Shown: in pieces, positions 1 to 6,959 of the stretch
How positions within the stretch are numbered: position 1 is the stretch's first letter
Layout of the letters: every line of letters begins with the position of its first letter
Assembly (NCBI GenBank): GCA_023230985.1
Contig: JALNWH010000053.1
Coordinates: 1 to 12,222 of the forward strand
Direction of reading: 5' to 3'
Length of the DNA stretch: 12,222 nucleotides
Source: Bacillota bacterium
GTDB lineage: Bacteria; Bacillota; Clostridia; Lutisporales; Lutisporaceae
Program-made: the position numbers and the translations under genes
Notes under the pieces: generated by a model
The model's database searches: none
What the model was told of the DNA's origin: nothing
Seen by the model: the letters and a program-made list of their open reading frames with translations, nothing else

Positions 1-66
1 AATACGCCTCGTCCGAGGTCACTTTTTATCTCGTTATATTTACTTAAATTTTATTATTCAATATAT

Positions 67-240
67 TCATTTTATAATGAAAACACTCTTTTTACAATCC
101 TCATACACTATAACAATTGCTTTTGCATAATATGTTTTAGGTAGTTTGTTTGGATAGTTCTTAAAAAGGCTATTTATATCTATCATTAAAGATATTGACT
201 CTGTATTTACTGATGCTATTATTTTTGAAATCGCAACATT
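67..240 (-). pseudogene. Possible C-terminal remnant of an unidentified protein
   Basis: The minus strand is open for 57 codons and ends in TGA, but it begins directly after an in-frame TAA and has no start codon or ribosome binding site at its head. The only internal ATG is about 18 codons in and has no Shine-Dalgarno sequence. The composition is protein-like: it contains the stretch LPKTYYAKAIVIVYEDCKK and ends SVFIIK. I do not recognise the family, and it matches none of the other proteins in this window. Given the clear pseudogene nearby, the tail of a decayed gene is more likely than a functional small protein. In sequence this AT-rich, a chance open frame of this length cannot be excluded. 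Confidence 0.25.
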
Positions 241-299
241 TTAAAACTTTATAATCAGATAAATTTTCTTAAATATAACAGTTTAATTTCACATAAAGA

Positions 300-404
300 T
301 TAATAAAGTAATTTTAAAGGAGAAGAAATACATCCTGTTAAAGTCTCATAATACGTATTTAAAGTAGCATCATGAAAAGATATACAAGCATAATTAGATT
401 CCAT
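300..404 (-). other. Small open frame (34 aa) downstream of the aminotransferase pseudogene
   Basis: An ATG at 402-404 opens a 34-codon frame ending in TAA. The protein starts MESNYACISFHDATLN and is not recognised. It sits at the position that the symporter start occupies after the intact aminotransferase. The spacer before it is recognisably related to the spacer before the symporter, but the GGAGG there has become GACC, so no ribosome binding site remains. The encoded sequence does not resemble the symporter. Most likely it is debris rather than a translated gene. Confidence 0.15.
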
Positions 405-432
405 TTATAGGTCTTAATTGATATATTCTGTT

Positions 433-602
433 TTATTGCTTAAAAATTTTCATGTTTTCTATAATTGATGAATCAACAGGATAATCAGGGTTTCCTATGC
501 TTAAATAATTATATTTTTGTATCCTTTTACCATCTCATTGATTTTACTAAGTGAGTCTTCTTTGAAGTTCCAATACCTTTTAGCAATAAATTTATATTTC
601 AT
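433..602 (-). pseudogene. Internally deleted, frameshifted copy of the class I aminotransferase gene
   Basis: This is a decayed second copy of the aminotransferase at 9703-10863. From its ATG (600-602) it encodes MKYKFIAKRYWNFKE and continues in clear identity to the intact protein. A 1-base deletion near 506 shifts the frame into a TAA after about 33 codons. In the other frame it resumes as SIGNPDYPVDSSIIENM, which is the intact residues 35-51. It then jumps straight to MKIFK, the last residues of the intact protein, followed by Q and a stop. The join falls on ATAGAAAACATG, which occurs twice in the intact gene 993 bp (331 codons) apart. Similarity continues beyond both ends into flanking non-coding sequence, and the intact AAAAGGAGTG ribosome site has become AAAAGAAATG. 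The fragment lacks the PLP lysine and nearly the whole catalytic fold, so it cannot be functional. Confidence 0.9.
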
Positions 603-731
603 TTTTTTGTTTTTCCCCATTTCTTTTCCAAGCATTTTAACTAATATATGCATCACGATCATACTTACTACTACTGCTTTAATTTTGTTATCATAGATTT
701 GCTTATAAAATTTAAAATTAAACTTATTTTT
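603..731 (-). pseudogene. Possible remnant of an IS110-type transposase C-terminus
   Basis: Immediately upstream of, and in frame with, the aminotransferase pseudogene lies an open frame of about 43 codons that begins after a TAA at 732-734. It includes KFYKQIYDNKIKAVVVSMI followed by VMHILVKML. From memory this resembles the end of IS110/IS116-family transposases (a Tyr-rich helix, a Gly-Lys turn, then an Ala/Val-rich helix with a hydrophobic tail). The resemblance is weak: the usual Gly before Lys is Asn, and the usual RKLL is MHIL. From about 635 down, the bases align better with the leader of the intact aminotransferase, so any transposase remnant would end there. No inverted repeats or other transposase domains are visible. 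Confidence 0.2.
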
Positions 732-767
732 TTAGTATGTTATATATTACATACAATACATACTAAA
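731..767. repeat. Inverted repeat TTTAGTATG / CATACTAAA
   Basis: Nine-base arms at 731-739 and 759-767 are perfect complements. A competing inner pair, GTATGT (735-740) with ACATAC (749-754), gives two mutually exclusive hairpins. No T-run follows on either strand in a way that would make a terminator. It may mark the edge of the decayed region, but no role can be assigned. Confidence 0.4.
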
Positions 768-928
768 TAATTAAATGATTAAAACATTCACATCAATATA
801 CGTTATACCTTTCAAGATTAATACACAATATTATTAACTATTGTTCTAGAAAAGGCTAATATGTGATTTCCTGGATATACGTTTTGATGATTACAAATAA
901 AAGAACAATTGAATGATCCAATTAAGTT

Positions 929-980
929 AAATAAAAATGAAGCACCAATCAATATTATTACAAGTTTTTGCTGGTGCTTC
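929..980 (-). terminator. Rho-independent terminator of the NhaC-family gene
   Basis: Perfect 9-bp arms, GAAGCACCA (939-947) and TGGTGCTTC (972-980), are separated by a 24-base loop. On the minus strand the hairpin is followed by ATTTTTATTT. It begins 24 bp past the stop codon of the antiporter gene, the right place for its terminator. The long loop makes it less compact than usual. Confidence 0.8.
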
Positions 981-1004
981 TATTAATATTCTTAAACCAG
1001 ATGT

Positions 1005-2399
1005 CTAATTTGTATCTTTTACTGGAATAGATTTTCTTTCACGTTGCCATTCATACTCCCTTCCAATTCCGGTAATTGTACTTGCTAAGAAAACAAGAAC
1101 CAAAAAAATTGGATGAAATGCATACTTTACAATACTGATATAGGAAAAATCACCAGGTATTCCTGCTATCTCAGCACCTATGCTTAAAGATAAAAGATAA
1201 GGAGTGCAAATAGGAACAAATCCACAAGTTGCACATGCAATGGCATCTAATAAATTTGCAGAACGTGTCCCCGCAATATTAAATTCTTTCCTAATATCAT
1301 TCGCTATGGGGCCTGCAAACAGTATGCCGGTGGAACTCCCTGCAGTTACTGTGGTACCTAAGGCAGAAGCCGCCATTATAATCAACTCTACAGATCGTAT
1401 ATTTTTGCAACGTTTAAGTAATGACACCCCAAGTTCTTCCAATGCACCACTTTCTCTAATTGTTTGAATTACTATAAATATAAAAATAGAAAATATAATA
1501 ATATCCATCATACCGTAAATACCACCAATTAAAGGACCATCACCACCAAACACTTCTGAGGGGGTAAGTAGGCCAAATATTAAAATAATCACCATTGCTA
1601 AAACATCGCAAATAATAAGTGTACCACCTAAATCCCAGCCTTTCATCATCATAATAACCATTATTATAGGCACAACCAGAAGAATTAAAGCAAGAGGATT
1701 TGCTTCTTGGGTTATGGTGCTTGTGACAGAAGTATTTACAGTAATTTTTCCTACAATAATAAATAGGATTGCAGAAATAGTCCCTGCAATCAAAGAGTAG
1801 GGAAGCCTTGTCCTTACTACTTCGCTAATTTTAGATTCTTGAGTAAGGGCTGAAGCAATTGTTGTATCAGAAATAGGTGCCAAGTTATCACCAAATAATG
1901 CTCCTGAAATAACAGCACCTGTAACTAATGATGCATCACAACCTAATTCAATACCGATAGGTAACATTATCGGAAGGACTGCTACAATTGAACCTGAAGA
2001 TGTTCCACAAGAAGTAGAAATAAGGACACACACCATGAAGGCAATTACTGGAATAAAACTGGGGTCTAAATTCATAGCACTCGAAAGCCATACTAAAGAT
2101 GAAACAAGGCCGCTAGCCCTTAAGAGTTTGGATAAAATACCCGCTAACATGAAGGCAATAATCAAAATTGCCATCATTGGATCTTGAAGTCCGCGAACAG
2201 CAACATCTCCGAAACTTTTTTTATTTTTTATCAAAATAAAGCAAATTACTACAGCTGCTAACATAAGGAGATTATAGATATAAAAGTCCGTATAATTAGT
2301 CATTATCGCTACAAACATTGCAATTATTAGAAAAAACATTGATATCCATGGACCGAATTTACCACCATAAAATTTTACTACATTTTTATTCTCGTTCAA
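1005..2399 (-). CDS. NhaC-family sodium/proton (or solute) antiporter
   Basis: The product is a polytopic inner-membrane protein of 464 residues, the usual length for the NhaC family, with about eleven to twelve hydrophobic segments. The family signature lies around residues 130-190: STSCGTSSGSIVAVLPIMLP, then SGALFGDNLAPISDTTIASA. A repeat-like counterpart, TTVTAGSSTGILFAGPIAND, lies near residue 350, consistent with an inverted-repeat transporter fold. Characterised relatives exchange Na+ for H+, but this superfamily also includes organic-acid and amino-acid antiporters, so the substrate is uncertain. The start is TTG, preceded by AAAGGAGG at a spacing of 7; no upstream ATG fits. The gene follows the class V PLP enzyme after 251 bp, so it may have its own promoter, and it ends at a strong hairpin. 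Beside a regulator and a metabolic enzyme, it more likely imports or exports a pathway compound than serves general pH control, but that is inference. Confidence 0.9.
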   Translation of the reverse strand: MNENKNVVKFYGGKFGPWISMFFLIIAMFVAIMTNYTDFYIYNLLMLAAVVICFILIKNKKSFGDVAVRGLQDPMMAILIIAFMLAGILSKLLRASGLVSSLVWLSSAMNLDPSFIPVIAFMVCVLISTSCGTSSGSIVAVLPIMLPIGIELGCDASLVTGAVISGALFGDNLAPISDTTIASALTQESKISEVVRTRLPYSLIAGTISAILFIIVGKITVNTSVTSTITQEANPLALILLVVPIIMVIMMMKGWDLGGTLIICDVLAMVIILIFGLLTPSEVFGGDGPLIGGIYGMMDIIIFSIFIFIVIQTIRESGALEELGVSLLKRCKNIRSVELIIMAASALGTTVTAGSSTGILFAGPIANDIRKEFNIAGTRSANLLDAIACATCGFVPICTPYLLSLSIGAEIAGIPGDFSYISIVKYAFHPIFLVLVFLASTITGIGREYEWQRERKSIPVKDTN

Positions 2400-2512
2400 A
2401 ATAAAACCTCCTTTAATTTTTTAATCTTTAACTCAATTCCTATAATTCAGATTCTTCATTTGTTTTTTTATTTTTACATTGTTATTCTATATATAATAAA
2501 ACCTCCTTTAAT
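2400..2512 (-). repeat. Duplicated 18-bp ribosome-binding-site segment upstream of the antiporter
   Basis: The segment reading ATTAAAGGAGGTTTTATT on the minus strand occurs at 2400-2417, where it serves the TTG start of the antiporter, and again at 2495-2512, 95 bp upstream. After the upstream copy the codon at the corresponding position is ATA, followed by TAT AGA ATA ACA ATG TAA, so no normal protein starts there. It may be a relic of a local duplication, or a decoy or leader ribosome site. Confidence 0.7.
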
Positions 2513-2650
2513 ATATTATTTTGTATGTTTAAAACTCTATAGGATAATGTAGTATAAAATTTACTATGGCCTATATTTATTTAAAACAAATATTTGATAA
2601 AATTTCATATTGAGAGACAATTACAAACATGTTTTTATATTAGTTTATAC

Positions 2651-3937
2651 CTATTTAATACTTATTAATATTTTTTGAGTTACCCTTAAGAATTGATCTA
2701 TTTCATCTACAGTATTACAATGAAGCGGAGATACTCTAACAATTCCATTGAGGCCAAAAGATTCAATAATCCTTTTCGAGTAAATACTTGATGATACTCT
2801 TTCGTAGACAATAATTCCTCGTTTTTCATATTCTCTCACTGTTTCAAAACAACCAAGGTTATCTAACTTCATCGCTAAAATTAAATCTCTGTTATCCAAA
2901 TCAGTATAATCAAAAAATGTATCCACACCATTCATACTAAGTAATCCTTGTATTTTTTCGCTCCCATGTAGTAGCCTATAGAGAAGTGCTTGCTCTTGTA
3001 AGCGTATCCTCTTCATCCCCTCTTCTACAAGGGTCCTTTTATTTTTACTATCAGTATAATTTGATCCAATCCATGAAATGTATTCTACAATCTTGCTTAT
3101 TGCACCATAATGTGCCGGAACAATACTTCCAAGCTCCCACAAGTCTGTACTATCTTCTAAAATTCTATGATGTGGCAAGTTTTTTACACGCTCTGAAATG
3201 TATGCAAAAGCTATTCCACGATTTCCATAAAATTTATATGGTGCTATATTTAGCCCATCTACTTTTAAATCATTAACATCAATTAACCCGTGGGGTGCAT
3301 GCTGAACTGCATCCGTCACAATAAATATATCAGGATTAATCAATCGGGCTTCGGTACAGATAGTTTTGAGGTCAATATTTGCACCTGTCATATTAGATGA
3401 TATTATTACATTTAAAAGTAGTGTCTCTTTATCAATAAGATTCAAAACATCCTCAGGCCTAAGACCGCCTGTTTGCCTGTCAGACTGTGCTACTCTCAAT
3501 TCTTTGTTGTATTTTCTCGCATAATATTTACAAGAGTCGTAGGCAGATGGATGTTCTATTTCTGTAGTTACAATATTAGTGCCATTTCCATATGCAACCA
3601 TAGGTCCAATCATCTCGAACATAATGCTTGAAGCAGTCAAGCTAGTTGCAATGGCTCCATCTTTTGCATTAAGTAATGTTCGAACGTCCTCTTTCCCTTG
3701 AATTTCATATTGATGTAAAATCAAAGAAGACTTGTGATCGCGAGCAAAACAATCCGGATATTTATTTAATTCATTTGAAATATCAATTACAGATTTTAGC
3801 CTAAGAGAGCCTCCGGCATTTTCAAAAAATAATCGTTTGCTTCCATCTCCATCAACATCAACAAAATAAAATTTATCTCTTATTTCTGAAAGAAGCTTTT
3901 CGCCAAATAAGAGCCCTCTATTTCTTTCATTCGTCAT
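2651..3937 (-). CDS. Class V PLP-dependent enzyme (cysteine-desulfurase-like fold)
   Basis: About 428 residues, normal for aminotransferase class V proteins. Visible PLP-site residues, numbered from the chosen start, are: the internal aldimine Lys235 in NIAPYKFYG; Asp209 and Gln212 in VTDAVQH, for the pyridine nitrogen and O3'; His129 in EIEHPS, ring stacking; and Arg401 in VRVSPLHCNT, for substrate carboxylate. ENAGGS near the N-terminus matches the family opening. The loop that holds the nucleophilic cysteine in true desulfurases reads ERVSSSIYS here and has no Cys. A sulfur-transfer role is therefore unlikely; an aminotransferase, lyase or epimerase is more plausible. The reading frame extends upstream to ATG 3958 and TTG 3973 (overlapping the regulator), but only ATG 3937 has a Shine-Dalgarno-like AGAAGGG. 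ATG 3958 lies 2 bases after the regulator's TAG and could be used by reinitiation. It is evidently cotranscribed with the regulator. Confidence 0.85.
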   Translation of the reverse strand: MTNERNRGLLFGEKLLSEIRDKFYFVDVDGDGSKRLFFENAGGSLRLKSVIDISNELNKYPDCFARDHKSSLILHQYEIQGKEDVRTLLNAKDGAIATSLTASSIMFEMIGPMVAYGNGTNIVTTEIEHPSAYDSCKYYARKYNKELRVAQSDRQTGGLRPEDVLNLIDKETLLLNVIISSNMTGANIDLKTICTEARLINPDIFIVTDAVQHAPHGLIDVNDLKVDGLNIAPYKFYGNRGIAFAYISERVKNLPHHRILEDSTDLWELGSIVPAHYGAISKIVEYISWIGSNYTDSKNKRTLVEEGMKRIRLQEQALLYRLLHGSEKIQGLLSMNGVDTFFDYTDLDNRDLILAMKLDNLGCFETVREYEKRGIIVYERVSSSIYSKRIIESFGLNGIVRVSPLHCNTVDEIDQFLRVTQKILISIK

Positions 3938-3960
3938 TTGTACCCTTCTTTCTTTCATTA

Positions 3961-4827
3961 CTAATATAAGCAATGCTTAGTAATATAATAATCCAGTTCC
4001 TCCAACCTTTTCTTTTCCTTTTGTTCTATATTTTTATAAACTGTTGCAAGCAACATTTCTGCTACTACTGTGGGCGCTACATAGGAATTATTTATAGTTA
4101 CGCTATCAATGCCACAAAGTAAAGATATATCAGACATTTTGCTTATAGGTGATGTCAATCGATCTGTCAAAACTATAACCTTAGCATTTTTTTTGCTTGC
4201 AATTTCTATTACTATACAAGCCATTTCAGCGTATCTTGGAAAGCTTATTACAATTAAACAGTCCTTTTCATCAATGTCCATAATTGCTCCAATAGCCTTT
4301 GAATCTGCTGTAGTAACTGTACGCACATCCTCAAAAACATCTCCTAAGGAACCACCTAATAAATTTGCTACAGCTGTGCAACCATGAAAACCCATAACAA
4401 ACTTTTTTTTAGAGGAACAAATAATTTTACCTGCCTCCTCGAAGGTTTTAGTAGTATTTCTCTCAAAAATTTCTACAATATTATTATTAATCTTTTTTAG
4501 CATTTGATCATATAAATCTGAAGCTTGAATTTGATTAATTTTTTTGTCCACCTGTGCTGCGGGTGATAAAAAATTAATTCCTTCATTTCGTTCCAATTCA
4601 TCACGTATAGGATTTGACAAGAAAGTTTGCATATCAGAAAATCCGCTAAAACCAAGTTTTCTAGCCGTTCTAATGACTGAAGTATCACTGGTTCCAATTA
4701 TTTCAGCTAGCTTTATAGCAGACATAAAACAAACACCCGTAGTATGTCGAGAAATGTACTCGGCAATTTTAGTTTCTGTTTTTGTCAAGTCAGCCTCTTT
4801 AATTCTTTTATAAATCTGAGTATTCAT
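3961..4827 (-). CDS. RpiR/MurR-family transcriptional regulator
   Basis: 288 residues, the standard size for this family. Residues 1-77 form the N-terminal helix-turn-helix domain (LTKTETKIAEYISRH, then SAIKLAEIIGTSDTSVIRTA, then RKLGFSGFSDMQTFL). Residues about 125-265 form a sugar-isomerase-type (SIS) sensor domain with GFHGCTAVANLLGG and DCLIVISFPRYAEMA, followed by AKVIVLTDR. Relatives usually bind phosphosugars or other small metabolites and act as repressor or activator of adjacent catabolic genes. ATG 4827 is preceded by AGAGGAG at a spacing of 4. The gene shares a transcript with the class V PLP enzyme and has its own strong promoter with repeated elements, suggesting autoregulation. 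It is the only recognisable regulator in the window, so it may also control the neighbouring guanidino/hydroxyacid cluster. The effector is unknown. Confidence 0.93.
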   Translation of the reverse strand: MNTQIYKRIKEADLTKTETKIAEYISRHTTGVCFMSAIKLAEIIGTSDTSVIRTARKLGFSGFSDMQTFLSNPIRDELERNEGINFLSPAAQVDKKINQIQASDLYDQMLKKINNNIVEIFERNTTKTFEEAGKIICSSKKKFVMGFHGCTAVANLLGGSLGDVFEDVRTVTTADSKAIGAIMDIDEKDCLIVISFPRYAEMACIVIEIASKKNAKVIVLTDRLTSPISKMSDISLLCGIDSVTINNSYVAPTVVAEMLLATVYKNIEQKEKKRLEELDYYITKHCLY

Positions 4828-4843
4828 AATTCTCCTCTAAATG

Positions 4844-4857
4844 GTTGTGTTTACAAC
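4844..4857. promoter_or_regulatory. Inverted repeat GTTGT-N4-ACAAC in the regulator leader
   Basis: Perfect 5-bp arms around GTTT lie between the promoter and the ribosome binding site of the RpiR gene. The motif TTTACAACA (4850-4858) is the reverse complement of TGTTGTAAA, related to the CTGTTGTAA repeats in the promoter, so it may be an additional operator half or full site for the regulator. Confidence 0.4.
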
Positions 4858-4887
4858 ACAAAATAAATATCCTGCATTTTTAATAAC

Positions 4888-4916
4888 ATAATATCATCTG
4901 TTGTAACTGTTGTAAA
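4888..4916 (-). promoter_or_regulatory. Promoter of the RpiR regulator with tandem operator-like repeats
   Basis: On the minus strand TTTACA (4911-4916) and TATTAT (4888-4893) are separated by exactly 17 bases, a near-consensus sigma-A promoter. Two perfect tandem copies of CTGTTGTAA (plus strand, 4899-4907 and 4908-4916) cover the -35 element and most of the spacer. Binding by a regulator there would directly occlude RNA polymerase, so autorepression by the RpiR protein is the simplest reading. Confidence 0.65.
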
Positions 4917-5039
4917 GTTTTTTAACTCCACTATCAATATTTGCATTTTTAAACGTTAATTGTGAAATCAAGGCAAATAGTTGTCTGAAATTTATTATAT
5001 CCAATTTTTAGCCTTATGCTTTTCTTTATACCCTTGAAA

Positions 5040-5065
5040 ATTAAAAGGTCGGCATTACACCGACC
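5040..5065 (-). terminator. Rho-independent terminator after the DDAH gene
   Basis: Perfect GGTCGG (5047-5052) and CCGACC (5060-5065) arms with a 7-base loop are followed on the minus strand by TTTTAATTTT. It starts 6 bp past the stop codon of the DDAH-family gene and separates the metabolic cluster from the regulator unit. Confidence 0.9.
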
Positions 5066-5071
5066 CAAATT

Positions 5072-5839
5072 CTAAAACCTCAATGACAAACAGCTTAAGC
5101 CCCCATCAACTTTTCTGTATTCTGATGTATCCACTATTAAAATTTTATAACCTAGTTCTTCTATGGCTTTTTTGGCCTTTTCATAGCCTGCCGGTACTAT
5201 AACAGTCCCGTTTACCCATATGCAATTAGCGGAATATGCTTCATTTTCGTCTATTATGATTCTATTAAAATCTTTAAACACCGGATTGTCTACAAACTCT
5301 CCTGCAACCAAAAGGTTGTTATTCTCTAGATAAGCCAAGCCGGTCTTTAGATGAAGAACCTTTTCTAAGGGAACCATTGTTCCATCATAGCCATATTTTT
5401 TTAATATATCTATAAACTGCCTTGCTCCTCCTTCATTTGTTCTTGCAGATAAACCTACGTAAAAATGGTCACCTACCATCATTACGTCGCCGCCTTCAAT
5501 TGTACCGGGATTCTTTATTTCTTCTATGTTTTTTTCATCATAGAACTTTTTTAGAACCTCTTTTATTTCAACTTGCTCTCCTTTTCTCGAAGATGCCCCG
5601 GGGTTTGTTATAATAGCGCACTTCTTTGTCACTACTGCCGGATCTTCTACAAAACAGGAATCGGGATATCTTTCATCTGCTTCAAGCACGGTTACCTCTA
5701 CACCGCATTTTTTTAAAGCTTCAATATATGCTTCATGTTGTTTCAATGCTTTCTCATAATCCGGTTTGCCCAAATCCGCAGAAGCTATTCCATCCACTAA
5801 AGATTTACCCGGTTTTCTAACTATTATATTTTTGAACAT
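5072..5839 (-). CDS. Dimethylarginine dimethylaminohydrolase (DDAH)-type guanidino hydrolase
   Basis: 255 residues, the size of bacterial DDAH. Characterised members hydrolyse methylated arginines to citrulline and a methylamine in the cytoplasm through a cysteine thiouronium intermediate. The residues expected from the Pseudomonas enzyme are all visible with at most a one-residue offset: Asp60, Glu65 and Asp66 in YPDSCFVEDPA, Arg85 in ASSRKGE, Glu115 in TIEGGD, Arg133 in SARTNEGG, catalytic His163 in LHLKTG, and nucleophile Cys250 in DGGLSCLSLRF at the C-terminus. ATG 5839 has AAAGGAGG at a spacing of 7. A TATAAT (5880-5885) lies upstream with no good -35, so it may be read through from the dehydrogenase gene 91 bp or more upstream, or have a weak promoter. 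Close relatives can use arginine or other guanidines, so the true substrate is open. Confidence 0.88.
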   Translation of the reverse strand: MFKNIIVRKPGKSLVDGIASADLGKPDYEKALKQHEAYIEALKKCGVEVTVLEADERYPDSCFVEDPAVVTKKCAIITNPGASSRKGEQVEIKEVLKKFYDEKNIEEIKNPGTIEGGDVMMVGDHFYVGLSARTNEGGARQFIDILKKYGYDGTMVPLEKVLHLKTGLAYLENNNLLVAGEFVDNPVFKDFNRIIIDENEAYSANCIWVNGTVIVPAGYEKAKKAIEELGYKILIVDTSEYRKVDGGLSCLSLRF

Positions 5840-6004
5840 ATGTCATCCTCCTTTTGTGCTTTTCTACTAAATTTTTGGTATTATATTTTAATTTCTTTCT
5901 AGACTATCTTGATAAAACGATTAATGATCGAAGTTAACTTCACAAATTCCCATATGCCTTGCCTTTTAATTTTTAAGAAGTAAACAAACCTAAGTGCTAA
6001 CTAA

Positions 6005-6913
6005 TTATATAGTGTAAGTTTCTCTTATTATAGAATCAATAGCCATCAAAATAGAATTATCTGTTGCTTTTTTTGTATAAAATCCCACATGGGGTGTTGT
6101 AATTACATTATCCAATTTAGACATATTGAAATTTTGTGGAGGCTCACAATCAAATACATCAATGGCGGCACCTGCAATTTTTTTGTCTTTTAGCACTTGA
6201 TATAAGACTTCGTTATCTACCAACTCAGCCCTTGCTACATTTATAAAAAGAGCATTATTTTTCATGATGCTTATATATTTTTTACCCACAATTCTGTTAG
6301 TTTCTTTCGTTGCCTTAAGGTGTATAGAAATAATATCGGATTCTCTAAAAATTTTATCCATATCTACATATTCTATTCCATACTTTTCAATAAGCTCATC
6401 CGATTTATATATATCACAGGCTAGCACTCTTGCACCTAGTGCCGCCGCTTTAATAGCAACCAGCTTACCTATATTACCAGTTCCTATAACACCAAATGTG
6501 GACCCTGTGATTTCTATTCCTTCCAATTCTCCCGAATCCCATATTTCATTTCTCATCATTCTGTCCGCTTTAGAAATCTTTCTTGCCAAGTTAAATGCAC
6601 AAGCTATTGCAAATTCAGCAACTGCATTATTACCGTAACCTTCTATATTTAATACTTTAATACCTTTTTTTAATGCATAATCTACATCGACAAAATTCCA
6701 TACCCCAGTTCCTACAAATTGCATTATCTTTAAGTTATCAAGTTTATCAAGCAATTCATTTTTAAACTGCATCATACAAAATAAAATTATATCAGCATCT
6801 TTAGCCCTTTCATAAGCTTCTTCATCGTTTGAGGGAAACCCATCGAATATTTCTACTATTCCCAGATCATATAGAGGTTTTATAAAACTTTTATCGTTAA
6901 TAAAACTTCCCAT
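6005..6913 (-). CDS. D-isomer-specific 2-hydroxyacid dehydrogenase (NAD-dependent)
   Basis: A cytoplasmic oxidoreductase interconverting a (R)-2-hydroxy acid and a 2-oxo acid. Counting from ATG 6913 (302 residues), the Rossmann motif GVIGTGNIG has Gly144, Gly146 and Gly149. Asp167 in LACDIY favours NAD over NADP. The catalytic triad of the family is Arg228 (INVARAE), Glu257 (DCEPP) and His275 (TTPHVGFYT). The usual first beta strand is missing from this start but is encoded just upstream: the frame reads KIVLID before Met1. The ribosome site GGAGGG (6942-6947) is 28 bases from this ATG but 7 bases from an ATA at 6932-6934. The true protein therefore probably starts there and has 309 residues. 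The stop is followed by 165 bp containing a 12-bp palindrome but no clear terminator. Position after the LarA-type racemase suggests that it oxidises or produces the racemase's D-isomer. Confidence 0.9.
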   Translation of the reverse strand: MGSFINDKSFIKPLYDLGIVEIFDGFPSNDEEAYERAKDADIILFCMMQFKNELLDKLDNLKIMQFVGTGVWNFVDVDYALKKGIKVLNIEGYGNNAVAEFAIACAFNLARKISKADRMMRNEIWDSGELEGIEITGSTFGVIGTGNIGKLVAIKAAALGARVLACDIYKSDELIEKYGIEYVDMDKIFRESDIISIHLKATKETNRIVGKKYISIMKNNALFINVARAELVDNEVLYQVLKDKKIAGAAIDVFDCEPPQNFNMSKLDNVITTPHVGFYTKKATDNSILMAIDSIIRETYTI

Positions 6914-6931
6914 ATCTATTAAAACAATTTT

Positions 6932-6947
6932 TATGAAAAATCCCTCC
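6932..6947 (-). promoter_or_regulatory. Ribosome binding site with apparent AUA start codon for the dehydrogenase
   Basis: GGAGGG at 6942-6947 is an excellent Shine-Dalgarno sequence. With the normal 7-base spacing it points to ATA (6932-6934). The codons that follow, AAA ATT GTT TTA ATA GAT, encode KIVLID, the conserved first strand of the family, running in frame into the gene. No ATG, GTG or TTG is available in frame in this interval. Either AUA initiates, or a single G-to-A change (or base-call error) removed the original ATG. Confidence 0.7.
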
Positions 6948-6959
6948 TTATTAATATTA

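Noticed and set aside
320..336. Plus-strand AAAGGAGAAG resembling a ribosome binding site
   Set aside because: No start codon follows at a usable distance and the bases lie in the tail of a minus-strand open frame.
818..979. Minus-strand open frame of 53 codons containing NVYPGNHILAFSRTIVN
   Set aside because: It has no ribosome site or good start and overlaps the terminator of the antiporter gene. It was not recognised and is probably chance.
1..1004. Search for an intact insertion sequence or prophage in the decayed left edge
   Set aside because: No terminal inverted repeats, target duplications or complete transposase frame could be found; only the weak fragment at 603-731.
5930..5941. 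12-bp palindrome GAAGTTAACTTC between the dehydrogenase and DDAH genes
   Set aside because: It is perfect but isolated and not placed over a clear promoter, so chance is a sufficient explanation; it could be an operator only if conserved.
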